A stretch of DNA of 52,870 bases, from positions 1-52,870 of the forward strand of contig NZ_JASLDS010000001.1 of NCBI RefSeq assembly GCF_030151385.1, written 5' to 3'. The notes beneath the pieces are model-generated. The model did not search any database. It saw nothing but the letters and a program-made list of their open reading frames with translations, and was not told the origin of the DNA. Source of the stretch: Soonwooa sp. Lineage in GTDB: Bacteria > Bacteroidota > Bacteroidia > Flavobacteriales > Weeksellaceae. The translations under genes and the position numbers were made by a program. Within the stretch, counting starts at the first letter, position 1. Each line of letters begins with the position of its first letter. Positions 8,778-19,200 of the stretch are shown piece after piece.

Positions 8778-10157
8778 ATGAAAATTAAATTACTTTTTAC
8801 AAGTGCATTATTTGCAATAACAGCTAATCAAATTTCGGCACAATATATAAGAACTCAATTTTCTCCTAACGCAATTGGCGTATCCAACCAAGGCTTAGTT
8901 TCTCTTTACAATTCTCCTGGTTCATATTACATTTGGAATCCAGACACGCAGGATATTGAAAACATCGGCGGAATTGCGCCAGGAAATGGTTATGGTGGAA
9001 TTGCAGTTTTTTCTGCTGATGGAAGATATTTATCTGGAACAGCGTCAGACGAAAATCCAAACGGAACAGGGCTAAAAGCACAAATGTCTCGATACGATAG
9101 AGAAACTAAAACTTGGAAAGTATTAGGTTTTACAGGAATGGGTTCTGACCCTAACTCGATGAGTTCTGGTTATTATATTTCTGCTGATGGAAAAACTGTT
9201 GGTGGCTTGTCTTACAACTCTAATGGAAACAAAAAATCGGTAGGTTTTGTTTGGAATGAAGATAAAGGACCAATTGAATTGACATCTTCTAATCCATTAA
9301 AAAATGCCAGAATTAACGCGATTAGCGGTGATGGTTCTATTGTAGCTGGTTATCAAGATATTGGTGGACCTTGGAAGTCTTCGGTTTGGAAAAGAAAAGC
9401 AGATGGAACTTATGAAACTAATAAAATGCTGTTAGTCAATCCAAATGGCAGTGCGACTGATAATTATAATCAATTGGGAGAAGTTCGCGCAATCTCGCCA
9501 GATGGAAAATGGATTGGGGGCAAAAGCGATTTTGCATTTCCTAATGCTTGGATTTGGAGCGAAGCGACTGGTGTTAAAGATTTAGGAACTTTAACTAACG
9601 AGGAAGGTCGAACAGGTTGGGTAACTGCTTTTAATAATGATGCAAGTATTGTTATGGGTTATTATATTGCTAAAAAAGATGTTGATTCGCCTGCGATTTA
9701 TTATCCATTTATTTGGACACAAAAAGACGGTATTAAAGATCTAAATGATTTTGTACAAAATACGCTTGGTTACGATATGGGTGGTGACAAAATCTATGTG
9801 CCATTAATGATTTCTCAAAATGGAAAATATATTTCTGGTTGGGCATTTCCATCTAATCTTAGCGAGCAATTAAGAAGTTTCCGTATTCAATTACCTGATA
9901 GTTATTTAGCATCACAAAATATTGAGGTTAAAAACAATGTTAAACTTTATCCAAATCCAGTAACAGATGTTTTGAATATCGAAACCAAAGACAAAGTAGA
10001 ATCTGTCAAAATCTACAATGCAGCAGGACAATTGGTTAACCAATCCAAAGTGGATGCTGATAAAAAAGTAAATGTTACAAACTTAACAGCTGGTGTTTAC
10101 AATGTTAATGTGACAACCGACAAAGGATCACAAACTCATAAAATCATCAAGAAATAA
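8778..10157 (+). CDS. T9SS-sorted HAF-repeat / propeller-like secreted protein, copy 1
   Basis: A 459-residue secreted protein with signal peptide MKIKLLFTSALFAITANQISAQ. The body is built from repeats resembling the HAF family (GNGYGGIAVFSADGRYLSG; YYISADGKTVGGLSYNSNG; VRAISPDGKWIGGKS), each an AIS/ADG turn followed by a Gly-rich strand, most likely a beta-propeller. The C-terminus is a T9SS type A sorting domain (KLYPNPVTDVLNIETKDKV ... HKIIKK, from about residue 390). The function of such proteins is unknown; adhesion or binding at the cell surface is a guess. The next gene, six bases after the stop, is a clear paralogue of the whole protein, so this is a tandem duplication read as one operon. 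Confidence 0.8.
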   Translation: MKIKLLFTSALFAITANQISAQYIRTQFSPNAIGVSNQGLVSLYNSPGSYYIWNPDTQDIENIGGIAPGNGYGGIAVFSADGRYLSGTASDENPNGTGLKAQMSRYDRETKTWKVLGFTGMGSDPNSMSSGYYISADGKTVGGLSYNSNGNKKSVGFVWNEDKGPIELTSSNPLKNARINAISGDGSIVAGYQDIGGPWKSSVWKRKADGTYETNKMLLVNPNGSATDNYNQLGEVRAISPDGKWIGGKSDFAFPNAWIWSEATGVKDLGTLTNEEGRTGWVTAFNNDASIVMGYYIAKKDVDSPAIYYPFIWTQKDGIKDLNDFVQNTLGYDMGGDKIYVPLMISQNGKYISGWAFPSNLSEQLRSFRIQLPDSYLASQNIEVKNNVKLYPNPVTDVLNIETKDKVESVKIYNAAGQLVNQSKVDADKKVNVTNLTAGVYNVNVTTDKGSQTHKIIKK

Positions 10158-10163
10158 AAGATT

Positions 10164-11525
10164 ATGAAAATTAAATTACTTTTGGCAAGTGCATTATTCG
10201 CAATAAATGCTAATCAAATTTCAGCACAATATCTTTCAACTTCAGTTTTTCCTGGTGCTACTGGTGTCTCAAATAGTGGAAAAGTAGTTGGTTATAATGC
10301 ATTTGCTGGACCAATATTCTTTTGGAATCCAGAAGAGAAAACCGTTGAAAATATTGGAGGCGTTGCACCTGGAAATGGATATGGTGGTGTCTATGTTTTT
10401 TCTGGAGATGGTAACTATATTTCTGGTTCTGCATTTAATGGTCAAGGAAATGGCAAACTTGCTGAAATGTCGAGATACAATGTTTCTACAAAAACCTGGC
10501 AGAATTTAGGTAGTACTGGTGTTGCCTTAGATCCGAATTCGCTAAGTTCGGGCTATTATATTTCTGAAGATGGTAAAAATGTTGTTGGTCTTTCTTTTAA
10601 TTCTAATGGAAATAAGAAAGCAATCGGATTTCTTTGGAATGAAGAAAAAGGACCTATCGAGCTGAAGTCAAATAATATCAGTAAGGATGCAAGAGCTAAT
10701 GCGGTTAGTGGTGATGGAGCAATCATTGTAGGGTGGCAAGATATTGGTGGACCATGGAAATCTTCTGTTTGGAAGAGAAATGCAGATGGAAGCTATGATG
10801 CTAATAAAATGCTCTTAGTTAATCCTAATGGAAGTCCAACAGATTATTATAATCAGTTAGGTGAAATTCGGGCTATTTCTGAAAATGGAAAATGGCTTGG
10901 TGGTAAAAGTGATCCAGCATTTCCAGCGGCGTGGATTTGGAGTGAAGAGACCGGTGTTATTAATTTAGGTAGTCTTTTTCCTGAACCAGCTTACACTTCT
11001 ATGGTGAGCGCAATCAATAATGATGGCTCTATTGTTTTAGGTTTTCAAATGAAGCAAAATGGTACTTCACTACCGTTTATTTGGACGAAGACTGGTGGAA
11101 TAAAAAATCTTAATGATTTTGTGCAAAACGATTTAGGCTTTAATTTAAATGGGGACAAAATTGCAGCGCCTACTATGATGTCTTCAAATGGAAAATATAT
11201 TGTTGGATGGTCATTCCCAAGTATCAATACGGATCCAAATAAAAGTTTCCGTATTCAATTACCTGATAGCTTCCTAGCTGCTCAAAACATTGCAGTTAAA
11301 AACGATGTTAAACTTTATCCAAATCCAGTAACAGAGGTTTTGAGTATCGAAACCAAAGACAAAGTAGAGTCTGTCAAAATTTACAATGGAGCAGGACAAT
11401 TGGTTAACCAATCCAAAGTGGATGCTAATAAAAAAATAAATGTTACAAGCTTAACAACTGGCGTTTACAATGTTAATGTGACAACTGACAAAGGCTCACA
11501 AACCTATAAAGTGATTAAAAAGTAA
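10164..11525 (+). CDS. T9SS-sorted HAF-repeat / propeller-like secreted protein, copy 2
   Basis: A 453-residue paralogue of the preceding protein, colinear with it from signal peptide (MKIKLLLASALFAINANQISAQ) to sorting domain (KLYPNPVTEVLSIETKDKV ... YKVIKK). Shared blocks include IGGPWKSSVWKR and the MLLVNPNGS stretch. The middle has diverged, with indels around LFPEPAYTSMVSA against LTNEEGRTGWVTA. The last 220 or so bases of the two genes are far more alike, synonymous positions included, than the rest, suggesting recent gene conversion of the sorting domain. Six-base gap to the upstream gene; a strong bidirectional terminator follows. Function unknown. Confidence 0.8.
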   Translation: MKIKLLLASALFAINANQISAQYLSTSVFPGATGVSNSGKVVGYNAFAGPIFFWNPEEKTVENIGGVAPGNGYGGVYVFSGDGNYISGSAFNGQGNGKLAEMSRYNVSTKTWQNLGSTGVALDPNSLSSGYYISEDGKNVVGLSFNSNGNKKAIGFLWNEEKGPIELKSNNISKDARANAVSGDGAIIVGWQDIGGPWKSSVWKRNADGSYDANKMLLVNPNGSPTDYYNQLGEIRAISENGKWLGGKSDPAFPAAWIWSEETGVINLGSLFPEPAYTSMVSAINNDGSIVLGFQMKQNGTSLPFIWTKTGGIKNLNDFVQNDLGFNLNGDKIAAPTMMSSNGKYIVGWSFPSINTDPNKSFRIQLPDSFLAAQNIAVKNDVKLYPNPVTEVLSIETKDKVESVKIYNGAGQLVNQSKVDANKKINVTSLTTGVYNVNVTTDKGSQTYKVIKK

Positions 11526-11573
11526 ATTATTTTTCATATATTTATTGAGTTAGTTAAAACCCAGTTTTAATGG

Positions 11574-11597
11574 AAAACCTCGCAATTGCGAGGTTTT
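11574..11597. terminator. Bidirectional terminator
   Basis: Stem AAAACCTCGC / GCGAGGTTTT, loop AATT, T tract on the right and A tract on the left; between convergent genes. Confidence 0.9.
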
Positions 11598-11619
11598 TTT
11601 ATTTTAAATTTTTGCAGAT

Positions 11620-12159
11620 TTAATTCTTGCTTCCGACATATTGAACGCCAGCCAATGCACCTTTAACATCGACATCAACACCGTTTTTGCCAACTTTCGT
11701 TCCTCCTGCGGAGATTTCGCCGTTACTGCCAACCTTTACGCCACCAGCTTTCACGCCTTTTTTACTAACCGAAACGTTATCATAATCTGACTGCGAAATG
11801 CCAAAACATTGAGATTTGTTATTTAATGCAATAGCAACTTGGTTTTCTTCCTTGTCAAAAATAACGCAACCTAATTTTACTGCGTAGCCACCAACTGTTT
11901 GCGCAGGAACACTGTAGACAGCTTTGTCCTCGTTGCTGGCATTTGCTAAAGCATAAAAAGTTGAACCACCAATAAGATTCGCAACCCAAATTTTATTTTT
12001 CTGAGTTTTGTCCTGTGTAATCTTGACATCAGTTTTCGCAGCATCACGGATTTGGTCAGGTGCAATAAAAGCCGATTGTGTGTAAGAGCCAATCACTGAT
12101 TGCGCAAATGTCATACTAAAAGCTCCAACTACCGAAGCTAACAAAATAAGTTTTTTCAT
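11620..12159 (-). CDS. Small secreted protein with Gly-rich repeats
   Basis: I do not recognise a family for this 179-residue protein. The signal peptide MKKLILLASVVGAFSMTFAQ directs it out of the cytoplasm. The central part contains two Cys (in KLGCVIFD and KSQCFGI), which could form a disulfide. The C-terminal 45 residues hold two related strands, GGVKVGSNGEISAGG and GGTKVGKNGVDVDVKG, a K-V-G-x-N-G repeat suggesting a short beta-roll. There is no T9SS sorting domain, so it is probably periplasmic or surface-associated by another route. It lies downstream of the gene at 12241 on the same strand with an 81-bp gap, so either arrangement (own promoter or operon) is possible. Confidence 0.65.
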   Translation of the reverse strand: MKKLILLASVVGAFSMTFAQSVIGSYTQSAFIAPDQIRDAAKTDVKITQDKTQKNKIWVANLIGGSTFYALANASNEDKAVYSVPAQTVGGYAVKLGCVIFDKEENQVAIALNNKSQCFGISQSDYDNVSVSKKGVKAGGVKVGSNGEISAGGTKVGKNGVDVDVKGALAGVQYVGSKN

Positions 12160-12240
12160 CTTTTAATATTTTAGTCTTATAATATTACGATGAAAAGTGG
12201 TTTTTATTTTTAAACAAAAGTTAAGCTTAGGTTAAATTCT

Positions 12241-13107
12241 TTAATTTTTAGAATATGCCACATATATTCCAGTTTGTATTTGCTTTGGCTTAGGCAAAAC
12301 AGAGAACCTAACAGGAATGTAAAAATATTCTACTTTGTCAGTATCGGTAATTATATCGGTAAAATCGGCATAAGAAACTTCTTCGCCATCAAAAAAATAG
12401 GACTCTTTTTTTGCGATTTTTTTTGGATTTAACAAATAGCTATGTTCTTCACTTAAGGTCAAACGAATATTTTCGATATCGCCATTTGGAAATTCATTAA
12501 AGTAAATACGATTAGGCTCGTCTTTTCGCTTTGAGATAAATAGCAATCTCTTTTTGTATTCGTCTTTTGTGATTTCTAAATTGAAGTTGCCTTGGTTGTT
12601 CGTGTTGACGCGGTATAGATTTGACAAACCAACAAGGTTGACTTCGGCTTGTTTTTCTCTTTCAGAAGATTTGCTGTTGACCCAGCCGTTGATTTTTTTG
12701 TATTCCGTTTTTTGAAATGGACTATCGTCGGAATCATTGATAGGAATGCTTATACCAACAACAATAACTTCGGTGATTTCTTGTACTGTCGCAGTGTCTT
12801 TTGAGATTTGCGCGCTAACATTAGGTGCAAGAGTAGCGAGTAAAAGCATACTGCTGACAGATTTTGCAAGAGAAAAACTATTGGTGTTATGTTTTGTGTG
12901 CTTCGTTATTAATCTGCTTTTCTGAATTCTGGTGCAGATATGATTATCCTTGTTGGAGTTGAATATTTCGTTAACTTCTTGATCAGTTTTATCAGTCAAA
13001 TCAAAAACTTTTTTCGAACAAGAATCGCAAAAGCGACCTCCTGAAACAGATTTCATATTGTCCCAGTTTTCGTGACAAGGATTTTCAATTTTAATTTTTG
13101 ACATCAT
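12241..13107 (-). CDS. Membrane protein with N-terminal Cys-rich motif
   Basis: A 288-residue protein of a type repeatedly seen in Flavobacteriia but without a known role. The N-terminus carries a compact cytoplasmic Cys motif: Cys11 in CHENWDNM, then FCDSC at 26-30, followed by KKVFDLTD and a later ICTR, arranged like a small zinc-binding knuckle. One hydrophobic segment near 80-95 (SVSSMLLLATLAPNVSA) follows, and the remainder should lie in the periplasm. The C-terminal half (about 140-240) resembles a carboxypeptidase-regulatory beta-sandwich (KINGWVNSKSSEREKQAEVNLVGLSNLYRVNTNNQGNF has the typical turn). Two adjacent Met codons begin the frame; either could be used. What the knuckle binds is not evident. 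Confidence 0.65.
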   Translation of the reverse strand: MMSKIKIENPCHENWDNMKSVSGGRFCDSCSKKVFDLTDKTDQEVNEIFNSNKDNHICTRIQKSRLITKHTKHNTNSFSLAKSVSSMLLLATLAPNVSAQISKDTATVQEITEVIVVGISIPINDSDDSPFQKTEYKKINGWVNSKSSEREKQAEVNLVGLSNLYRVNTNNQGNFNLEITKDEYKKRLLFISKRKDEPNRIYFNEFPNGDIENIRLTLSEEHSYLLNPKKIAKKESYFFDGEEVSYADFTDIITDTDKVEYFYIPVRFSVLPKPKQIQTGIYVAYSKN

Positions 13108-13176
13108 TTTGCTTTTTACTAAGGTAGTAAAAGTGAGCGTTTTTCAATGCTTAGTCTTAATATATTTTAAAATAAT

Positions 13177-13202
13177 AAAACCGCAGTATATTCTGCGGTT
13201 TT
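13177..13202 (-). terminator. Terminator of the large T9SS cargo gene
   Basis: Perfect 10-bp stem AAAACCGCAG / CTGCGGTTTT, loop TATATT, just past the stop at 13207 on the minus strand. Confidence 0.85.
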
Positions 13203-13206
13203 GAGT

Positions 13207-16179
13207 TTATTTCTTAATAAATTTTGAAGTGAAATTATTGTTATCAGTGCTTATTCTGATGTAGTAAATTCCGTTGATGAGTTTCCGAACATCAACCTGA
13301 TTATTTGAATTGATCGTGCTAATCATTATTTTTCCAGTGGCATCATAAATCTCAATAGTTTTGATTTTTTCTTTTGAATTAATATTGATGACATCAGAAG
13401 TAGGATTGGGATAAATGTTAAAAATGTTTTGTGAAATATTTTGAGTCGCCAATTCTTCTTTTTCTAAAAATAAAATATAGCTGTTACTTCCACCAAGATC
13501 ATTAAGTGCTTTGTCTAATAAAAAATTCTTACTGCTGTTAGAAGCCACAGCGATTTTATCCTTTCCATAAACGCTGATATACGGGTTACTTTCAGAATTG
13601 TCAATAGCTTTATAATATTTTAAATTGGCATCTGCATCAAGTTTAAACAATTTTGTTTTTAAATCCGATGTCGCTGCAATTTCAGTGTTTCTGTAATTCA
13701 TAGAACCTCGCCAGATATCAGTAACGTAAATATTTTTGTCTTCATCAAAATCAATATTATTAGAATTATAATTTTGTGTTGAAGTTATCGGCGCATTGGA
13801 ATTACTTGAGGAGTAAAAAGGATATGACCAAATAATATCTCCAATAACCGAAATTTTGGAAATCAAAGAGGTAGAGAAGCTATATGTATTTGGGTATGGG
13901 TTTGCAAAAGTCTCATGTTGTAAATTCATCCCATTGCTTGTATGGCCGTAGAGGACAAAATCTTTACCATCGAACTTTGCGAAAGTACTTATATACTCCA
14001 CATTGTTTGCGTCGTTAGAAAGATAATTTTTTCCAAGTAATACATTGCCTTGTGGGTTCATTTTTAGCATTACAAATTTGTTAGGACTTTGCCCATTTTG
14101 TGGAATTGTTACAGAATCAAAATGCATATCACTCGTCTGATTTTCTATATTTAAAAACATATAGATATTATTCTGTTGGTCAAATCTTGTAAATAATTCT
14201 GAACTTGCATTGTATGGAAATGACTTGAAAAGCATCTTATTACCATTGCTATCAAGCTTTAAAATGAAAAAACTGTTTCCAGTAATTTTGAATTGTTCGT
14301 CATTGTAATATAGATTGGTAGCCCTACTTTTGCCCACAACAATAACATTTCCTGCATTATCGTAGTAAGTAGAAAGGTCTTTTACTGATGGTCCACCAGG
14401 CCAACTTACGTTAAAGCCTAAATCTTTAGACCATTTAAAAGAACCATCATCATTGAATTTTGATATTTTAGCGCCCGAATAAAATTCTTCAGAATTGCCT
14501 TGACTATCTATTAATTTGCAAGATGAAAGATCATCGTGATAGCAATTAAATACAGAAACGACCTCTTTGTTATTGTTGATATCGATACGGTGACCTTCTA
14601 TCCAATAACCAGTATAATTATCAATAACGCCTTCTGCCTTTATCTTCCATTGTAAAGTGCCATTAGCTGATAATCTCGATATAATATTATTGTTGGCTGT
14701 TGTTTCGTTTTCCTGCCCAAAAAAGTTGAATAATTTCCCTTTAGTAACATAAGAATTAAAGACATCGCCATTGTCATCGACTTTAAATAATTCTCGAGCT
14801 CGTAAGTAACCAAACTTAGTCTTCGGTTGATAAGTTTTGGACAATGACAAATCTGTATCCTGATTTCCTTTTTTTAAGATATCTGTACTATAAAAGCTGT
14901 CCATATTTGAAAAATCAAATCTCGGAACTGAGACATATAAATTCTCAGAATCATGTTTGATATCAACATTATAATTACCGTTGTAATTATCAAATGGAAT
15001 TCCATTAATAATTTGACGAAGATTGCCGTCTTTTCTGACATTAAGCAAACCTCTTCCTGTGAAACTATAGAAAATATTACTATTGAAATAGCCGCTCAAA
15101 TTTGCTTGTCCAAAAATGATGTCGATGTCATTATCATTGCCTTGATAAAGTTTGGGACCTGAAAAAGAAGAAATACTAGTATTGACTAAATGACCGTACA
15201 TCCACTCCGAATTATTAAAATCTAAACTGAATTTTGATAACCAAAAATTACTAGTATAGCCCGCTTGATTGGCGTTTCTTAAACCTGTTTTAATATATCC
15301 CGAACTACTTTCTGCAATTAGATTTCCACTTGATGATAATGATGACATAATATAAAGATTATTATCATCAGAAATCAAAATATCAAAAATTCTTGCGTTT
15401 TGATTAGAGTTGCCATAGAATTTTATAAAAGATTTTGGCTCCAAGTTTAAATCTGTTTTTAAAATAAATCCAGCATTCGAATTGAAATTACTACCTAAAA
15501 TCTGGATATTATTATTTGCGGAACATGCTAAAAATAGTTCGCTATTCTTAATTTGAATTGCTGATATAGAAAAATATGTAAAAGTTTTCTGATTAATGAT
15601 ATCTCCACTATCGGCATTTAATGTCACTAGATTTTGATCCTTGAGATAAAATAATAGATTTCCGTCCTTTACAATTTTTGTATTGTATATGTTAATTGTG
15701 GGAATTGCATCAATTTTAGAACCCCATAACAGTTTTCCATTATTATCGTATTTTAAAATAATAGCTTTTCCAAGTTCATTAGAAGTATAGGAATTACTAT
15801 TAATTTTTATAGTGCCTTCAAATGTTGCCGCAACATATATGTTACTATTGTTATCAACCGAAATATAGTAAGGCTGTATTTTACCACCAACTCCAGAATT
15901 GAGCGTTTTTAGCCAGATTTTTTCGTCTGAGTTTCTGTCAGTTTTTGCAAGGTAAAGATCATTGATGCCAATGCTTGTGATGTTTTCATTTAAAAACGTA
16001 TAGGGACCGTTTGCGTATCCTACAGACAAATGATTCCCATCATTGTCAAAAATTGTTTTAAAAAGTTGACCACCATTATATGTGTTGACCTGAAATAACT
16101 TTTTTGCGCTTAAAGAAGTTTCTTGAGCATTAAAGAGAATCCCCAAAATTAATAATGTAAGCAAATAAATTTTTTTCAT
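13207..16179 (-). CDS. Large T9SS type A cargo protein
   Basis: A 990-residue secreted protein with signal peptide MKKIYLLTLLILGILFNAQ and a C-terminal T9SS type A sorting domain (FNIYPNPTSDVININSKEKI ... SKFIKK, about the last 75 residues). The body holds repeated units of the form D-x-x-G-N-x-[YV]-[VI] (DNNSNIYVAAT, YDNAGNVIVVG, DEDKNIYVTD), the pattern of many-bladed propellers such as SBBP-type repeats. No catalytic motif is visible, so a structural or binding role is likelier than enzymatic. I chose the ATG at 16179 over an upstream alternative codon at 16209, because the signal peptide begins there and 16198-16205 matches a -7 element. Single gene between two terminators. Confidence 0.8.
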   Translation of the reverse strand: MKKIYLLTLLILGILFNAQETSLSAKKLFQVNTYNGGQLFKTIFDNDGNHLSVGYANGPYTFLNENITSIGINDLYLAKTDRNSDEKIWLKTLNSGVGGKIQPYYISVDNNSNIYVAATFEGTIKINSNSYTSNELGKAIILKYDNNGKLLWGSKIDAIPTINIYNTKIVKDGNLLFYLKDQNLVTLNADSGDIINQKTFTYFSISAIQIKNSELFLACSANNNIQILGSNFNSNAGFILKTDLNLEPKSFIKFYGNSNQNARIFDILISDDNNLYIMSSLSSSGNLIAESSSGYIKTGLRNANQAGYTSNFWLSKFSLDFNNSEWMYGHLVNTSISSFSGPKLYQGNDNDIDIIFGQANLSGYFNSNIFYSFTGRGLLNVRKDGNLRQIINGIPFDNYNGNYNVDIKHDSENLYVSVPRFDFSNMDSFYSTDILKKGNQDTDLSLSKTYQPKTKFGYLRARELFKVDDNGDVFNSYVTKGKLFNFFGQENETTANNNIISRLSANGTLQWKIKAEGVIDNYTGYWIEGHRIDINNNKEVVSVFNCYHDDLSSCKLIDSQGNSEEFYSGAKISKFNDDGSFKWSKDLGFNVSWPGGPSVKDLSTYYDNAGNVIVVGKSRATNLYYNDEQFKITGNSFFILKLDSNGNKMLFKSFPYNASSELFTRFDQQNNIYMFLNIENQTSDMHFDSVTIPQNGQSPNKFVMLKMNPQGNVLLGKNYLSNDANNVEYISTFAKFDGKDFVLYGHTSNGMNLQHETFANPYPNTYSFSTSLISKISVIGDIIWSYPFYSSSNSNAPITSTQNYNSNNIDFDEDKNIYVTDIWRGSMNYRNTEIAATSDLKTKLFKLDADANLKYYKAIDNSESNPYISVYGKDKIAVASNSSKNFLLDKALNDLGGSNSYILFLEKEELATQNISQNIFNIYPNPTSDVININSKEKIKTIEIYDATGKIMISTINSNNQVDVRKLINGIYYIRISTDNNNFTSKFIKK

Positions 16180-16197
16180 AGAAAAATGAGTTTTTTT

Positions 16198-16205
16198 CAA
16201 ATATA
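16198..16205 (-). promoter_or_regulatory. -7 element for the large T9SS cargo gene
   Basis: On the minus strand TATATTTG matches TAnnTTTG, 18 bp before the ATG at 16179. It begins 4 bp beyond the icmF terminator hairpin, in its T tract. Confidence 0.5.
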
Positions 16206-16209
16206 ACAA

Positions 16210-16239
16210 AAAAACCTCACCGATTTCGATGAGGTTTTT
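16210..16239 (-). terminator. Terminator of icmF
   Basis: Stem AAAAACCTCA / TGAGGTTTTT with an inner CGA/TCG pairing; T-rich on the minus strand after the hairpin. Confidence 0.8.
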
Positions 16240-16291
16240 AATTATAAATAACTTTTACAGTTAGTAGTATTTATTGTCTGTGCGACACGCA

Positions 16292-19200
16292 CTACATGTT
16301 TCGGCGGTATTTTCCACCCACTTCGAAAAGAGCGTTGGTAATTTGACCAAGAGAACAGAATTTCACAGCATCCATCATCACTTCAAATAAGTTTTGTTGG
16401 TTGATAGCTGCATGCTGAAGCGTTTTTAGTGCTTCTGCAGATTTGTCATCGTTGGCATTTTGGAAGTTGTGCAAATTCTCGATTTGAGCTTGCTTTTCCT
16501 CCTCAGTCGAACGAATAACCTCACCTGGACGAACTGTTGGCGAACCATCTTTACCAAGGAACGTATTTACACCAATAATTGGATATTCACCGGTATGTTT
16601 TAGCCATTCGTAATGCATCGATTCTTCTTGAATTTTCGAACGTTGATACATTGTTTCCATAGCACCAAGAACGCCACCTCTTTCCGTAATTCTGTCGAAT
16701 TCTGCATAAACAGCTTCTTCAACTAAATCCGTTAATTCTTCAATAATGAAAGAACCTTGAAGTGGATTTTCGTTTTTCGCCAAACCTAATTCTTTGTTGA
16801 TAATCAACTGAATCGCCATCGCACGTCTTACAGACTCCTCCGTTGGCGTGGTAATCGCCTCGTCGTATGCATTCGTGTGAAGCGAGTTACAGTTATCGTA
16901 AATCGCATACAAAGCTTGAAGTGTGGTTCTGATATCGTTAAAATCGATTTCTTGCGCGTGAAGCGAACGACCCGATGTTTGAATGTGGTATTTCAACATT
17001 TGAGAACGTTCGTCAGCTCCGTATTTAAACTTCATCGCTTTTGCCCAAAGTCTTCTTGCCACGCGACCAATCACCGAATATTCTGGGTCGATACCATTGG
17101 AGAAGAAGAACGAAAGGTTCGGTGCAAAATCGTTGATATCCATTCCACGAGACAAATAATATTCAACATAAGTGAAACCATTTGCTAATGTAAATGCCAA
17201 CTGCGAAATAGGATTTGCACCAGCTTCTGCAATGTGATAACCAGAAATCGAAACCGAGTAGAAGTTTCTTACTTTATTTTTAATAAAATATTCCTGAACG
17301 TCGCCCATTAATCTCAATGCAAATTCTGTCGAGAAAATACACGTATTTTGAGCTTGATCTTCCTTCAAAATGTCCGCTTGAACTGTTCCACGAACTGTCG
17401 CAATTGTTTCGGCTTTTATTTTTGCATAAACATCTGCAGGAACCACTTCATCACCTGTTAAACCTAATAATTTCAGTCCAAGACCGTTGTTAGAGGGTGG
17501 CAATTCGCCGTTGTATTCTGGACGTTTCAGACCTTTAGCATCAAATTTTGCTTTTAAAGCTTCTTCAATTTTACCTTCAAGACCGTTTTGTTCCAAATAT
17601 TTCTCCACATTTTGATCGATGGCAGCATTCATGAAAAACGCCAACAACATTGGAGCAGGACCATTAATTGTCATTGAAACTGAAGTCAAAGCATTAATCA
17701 AATCAAATCCTGAATATAATTTTTTAGCATCATCCAAAGTTGCAATCGAAACCCCAGCGTTACCAATTTTACCATAAATATCTGGTGGCAAAGCAGGATC
17801 TTGACCATAAAGCGTCACCGAGTCAAACGCCGTCGACAAACGTTTTGCAGGCATTTCCGCAGAAACATAATGGAAACGTCTGTTGGTTCTTTCGGGACCA
17901 CCTTCACCTGCGAACATTCTCGTTGGATCTTCCCCCGTTCTTTTAAAAGGATAAATTCCCGCCGTGTAAGGGAAACTTCCTGGAAGGTTTTCTTGACCTT
18001 TCCAAGCAATTAAATCGCCCCAATCGTGGTATTTTGGAAGTGCAATTTTCGGGATTTTAAGATGTGATAAAGATTCTGTCGAGGTTTCAACTTTAATTTC
18101 TTTTCCTCTTACGAAATACGAATAAAACTCCTCGTGGAAAGCCTTTTTGGTATCATCCCAAGTTTTTAAGAAGTCTATATTTTCTTGTTGAAGTTCTTTT
18201 TCTGCTTTTTGGAATTCAGCGTCTAAAACTTCATTTTGAATTAAATTTTTAACACCATCAATATGGTACATTTTACGCGCCAAATCAGCTTGTTTCAAAA
18301 CTTGTTGGTCGTAGTGTGTGTTGTTTTCAACGATTTCAGAAAGATAACGAACTCTTTTCCCAGGAATAATCGTCGTATCACTCGTAATTTCCTGCTCTAA
18401 AAACTCTTGAAGACCTGTTGAACTAAATTTTTCGTTTACTTTTTTAACCAAAGTATTGAATAATTCTGTTGTCCCGTGATCGTTGAATTGAGACGCTTTT
18501 GTAGCGAAAACTGGCATTTCGTCCAATTGATTTTCCCAAAGCAAATGGTTTCTTTGGAACTGCTTTCTTACTGCTTGTAAGGCATCCAATGCACCACGCT
18601 TATCGGATTTGTTTAAAGCAATTAAATCGGCATAATCCAACATGTCGATTTTCTCCAATTGCGTTGAAGCACCGTATTCAGGCGTCATTACATACATTGA
18701 AACATCAGCAATATCCGATACTTCCGAACCTGATTGACCAATACCCGAAGTTTCCAAAATAATAACATCAGGATGAGCCAATTTTAAAACATTCAAAGCA
18801 GTATGAACGAAAGGCGAAACCGAAACGTTGTTTTCACGCGTTGCCATCGAACGCATGAATACACGCGGATCGTTGATGGAATTCATACGAATTCTGTCGC
18901 CCAAAAGTGCTCCACCTGTCTTCTTTTTAGAAGGGTCGATTGAGATAATAGCGATTTTTTTATCTGGATTCGAGCGCAAGAAACGTCTCACCAATTCGTC
19001 TGTTAATGAAGATTTACCAGCACCACCAGTACCTGTAATCCCAACAATCGGAATATTTAAATCTTTAGCTTTATCGTTAATTGCTACAACCAATTCTGGC
19101 TTTTCATCAGAGAAATTTTCAACCGCAGAAATGATTTGCGCCAACTTCGCCGAATCTTCAAATTTTAAATCTTCAACATCAGCAGCCGTAATTTTTTCAC

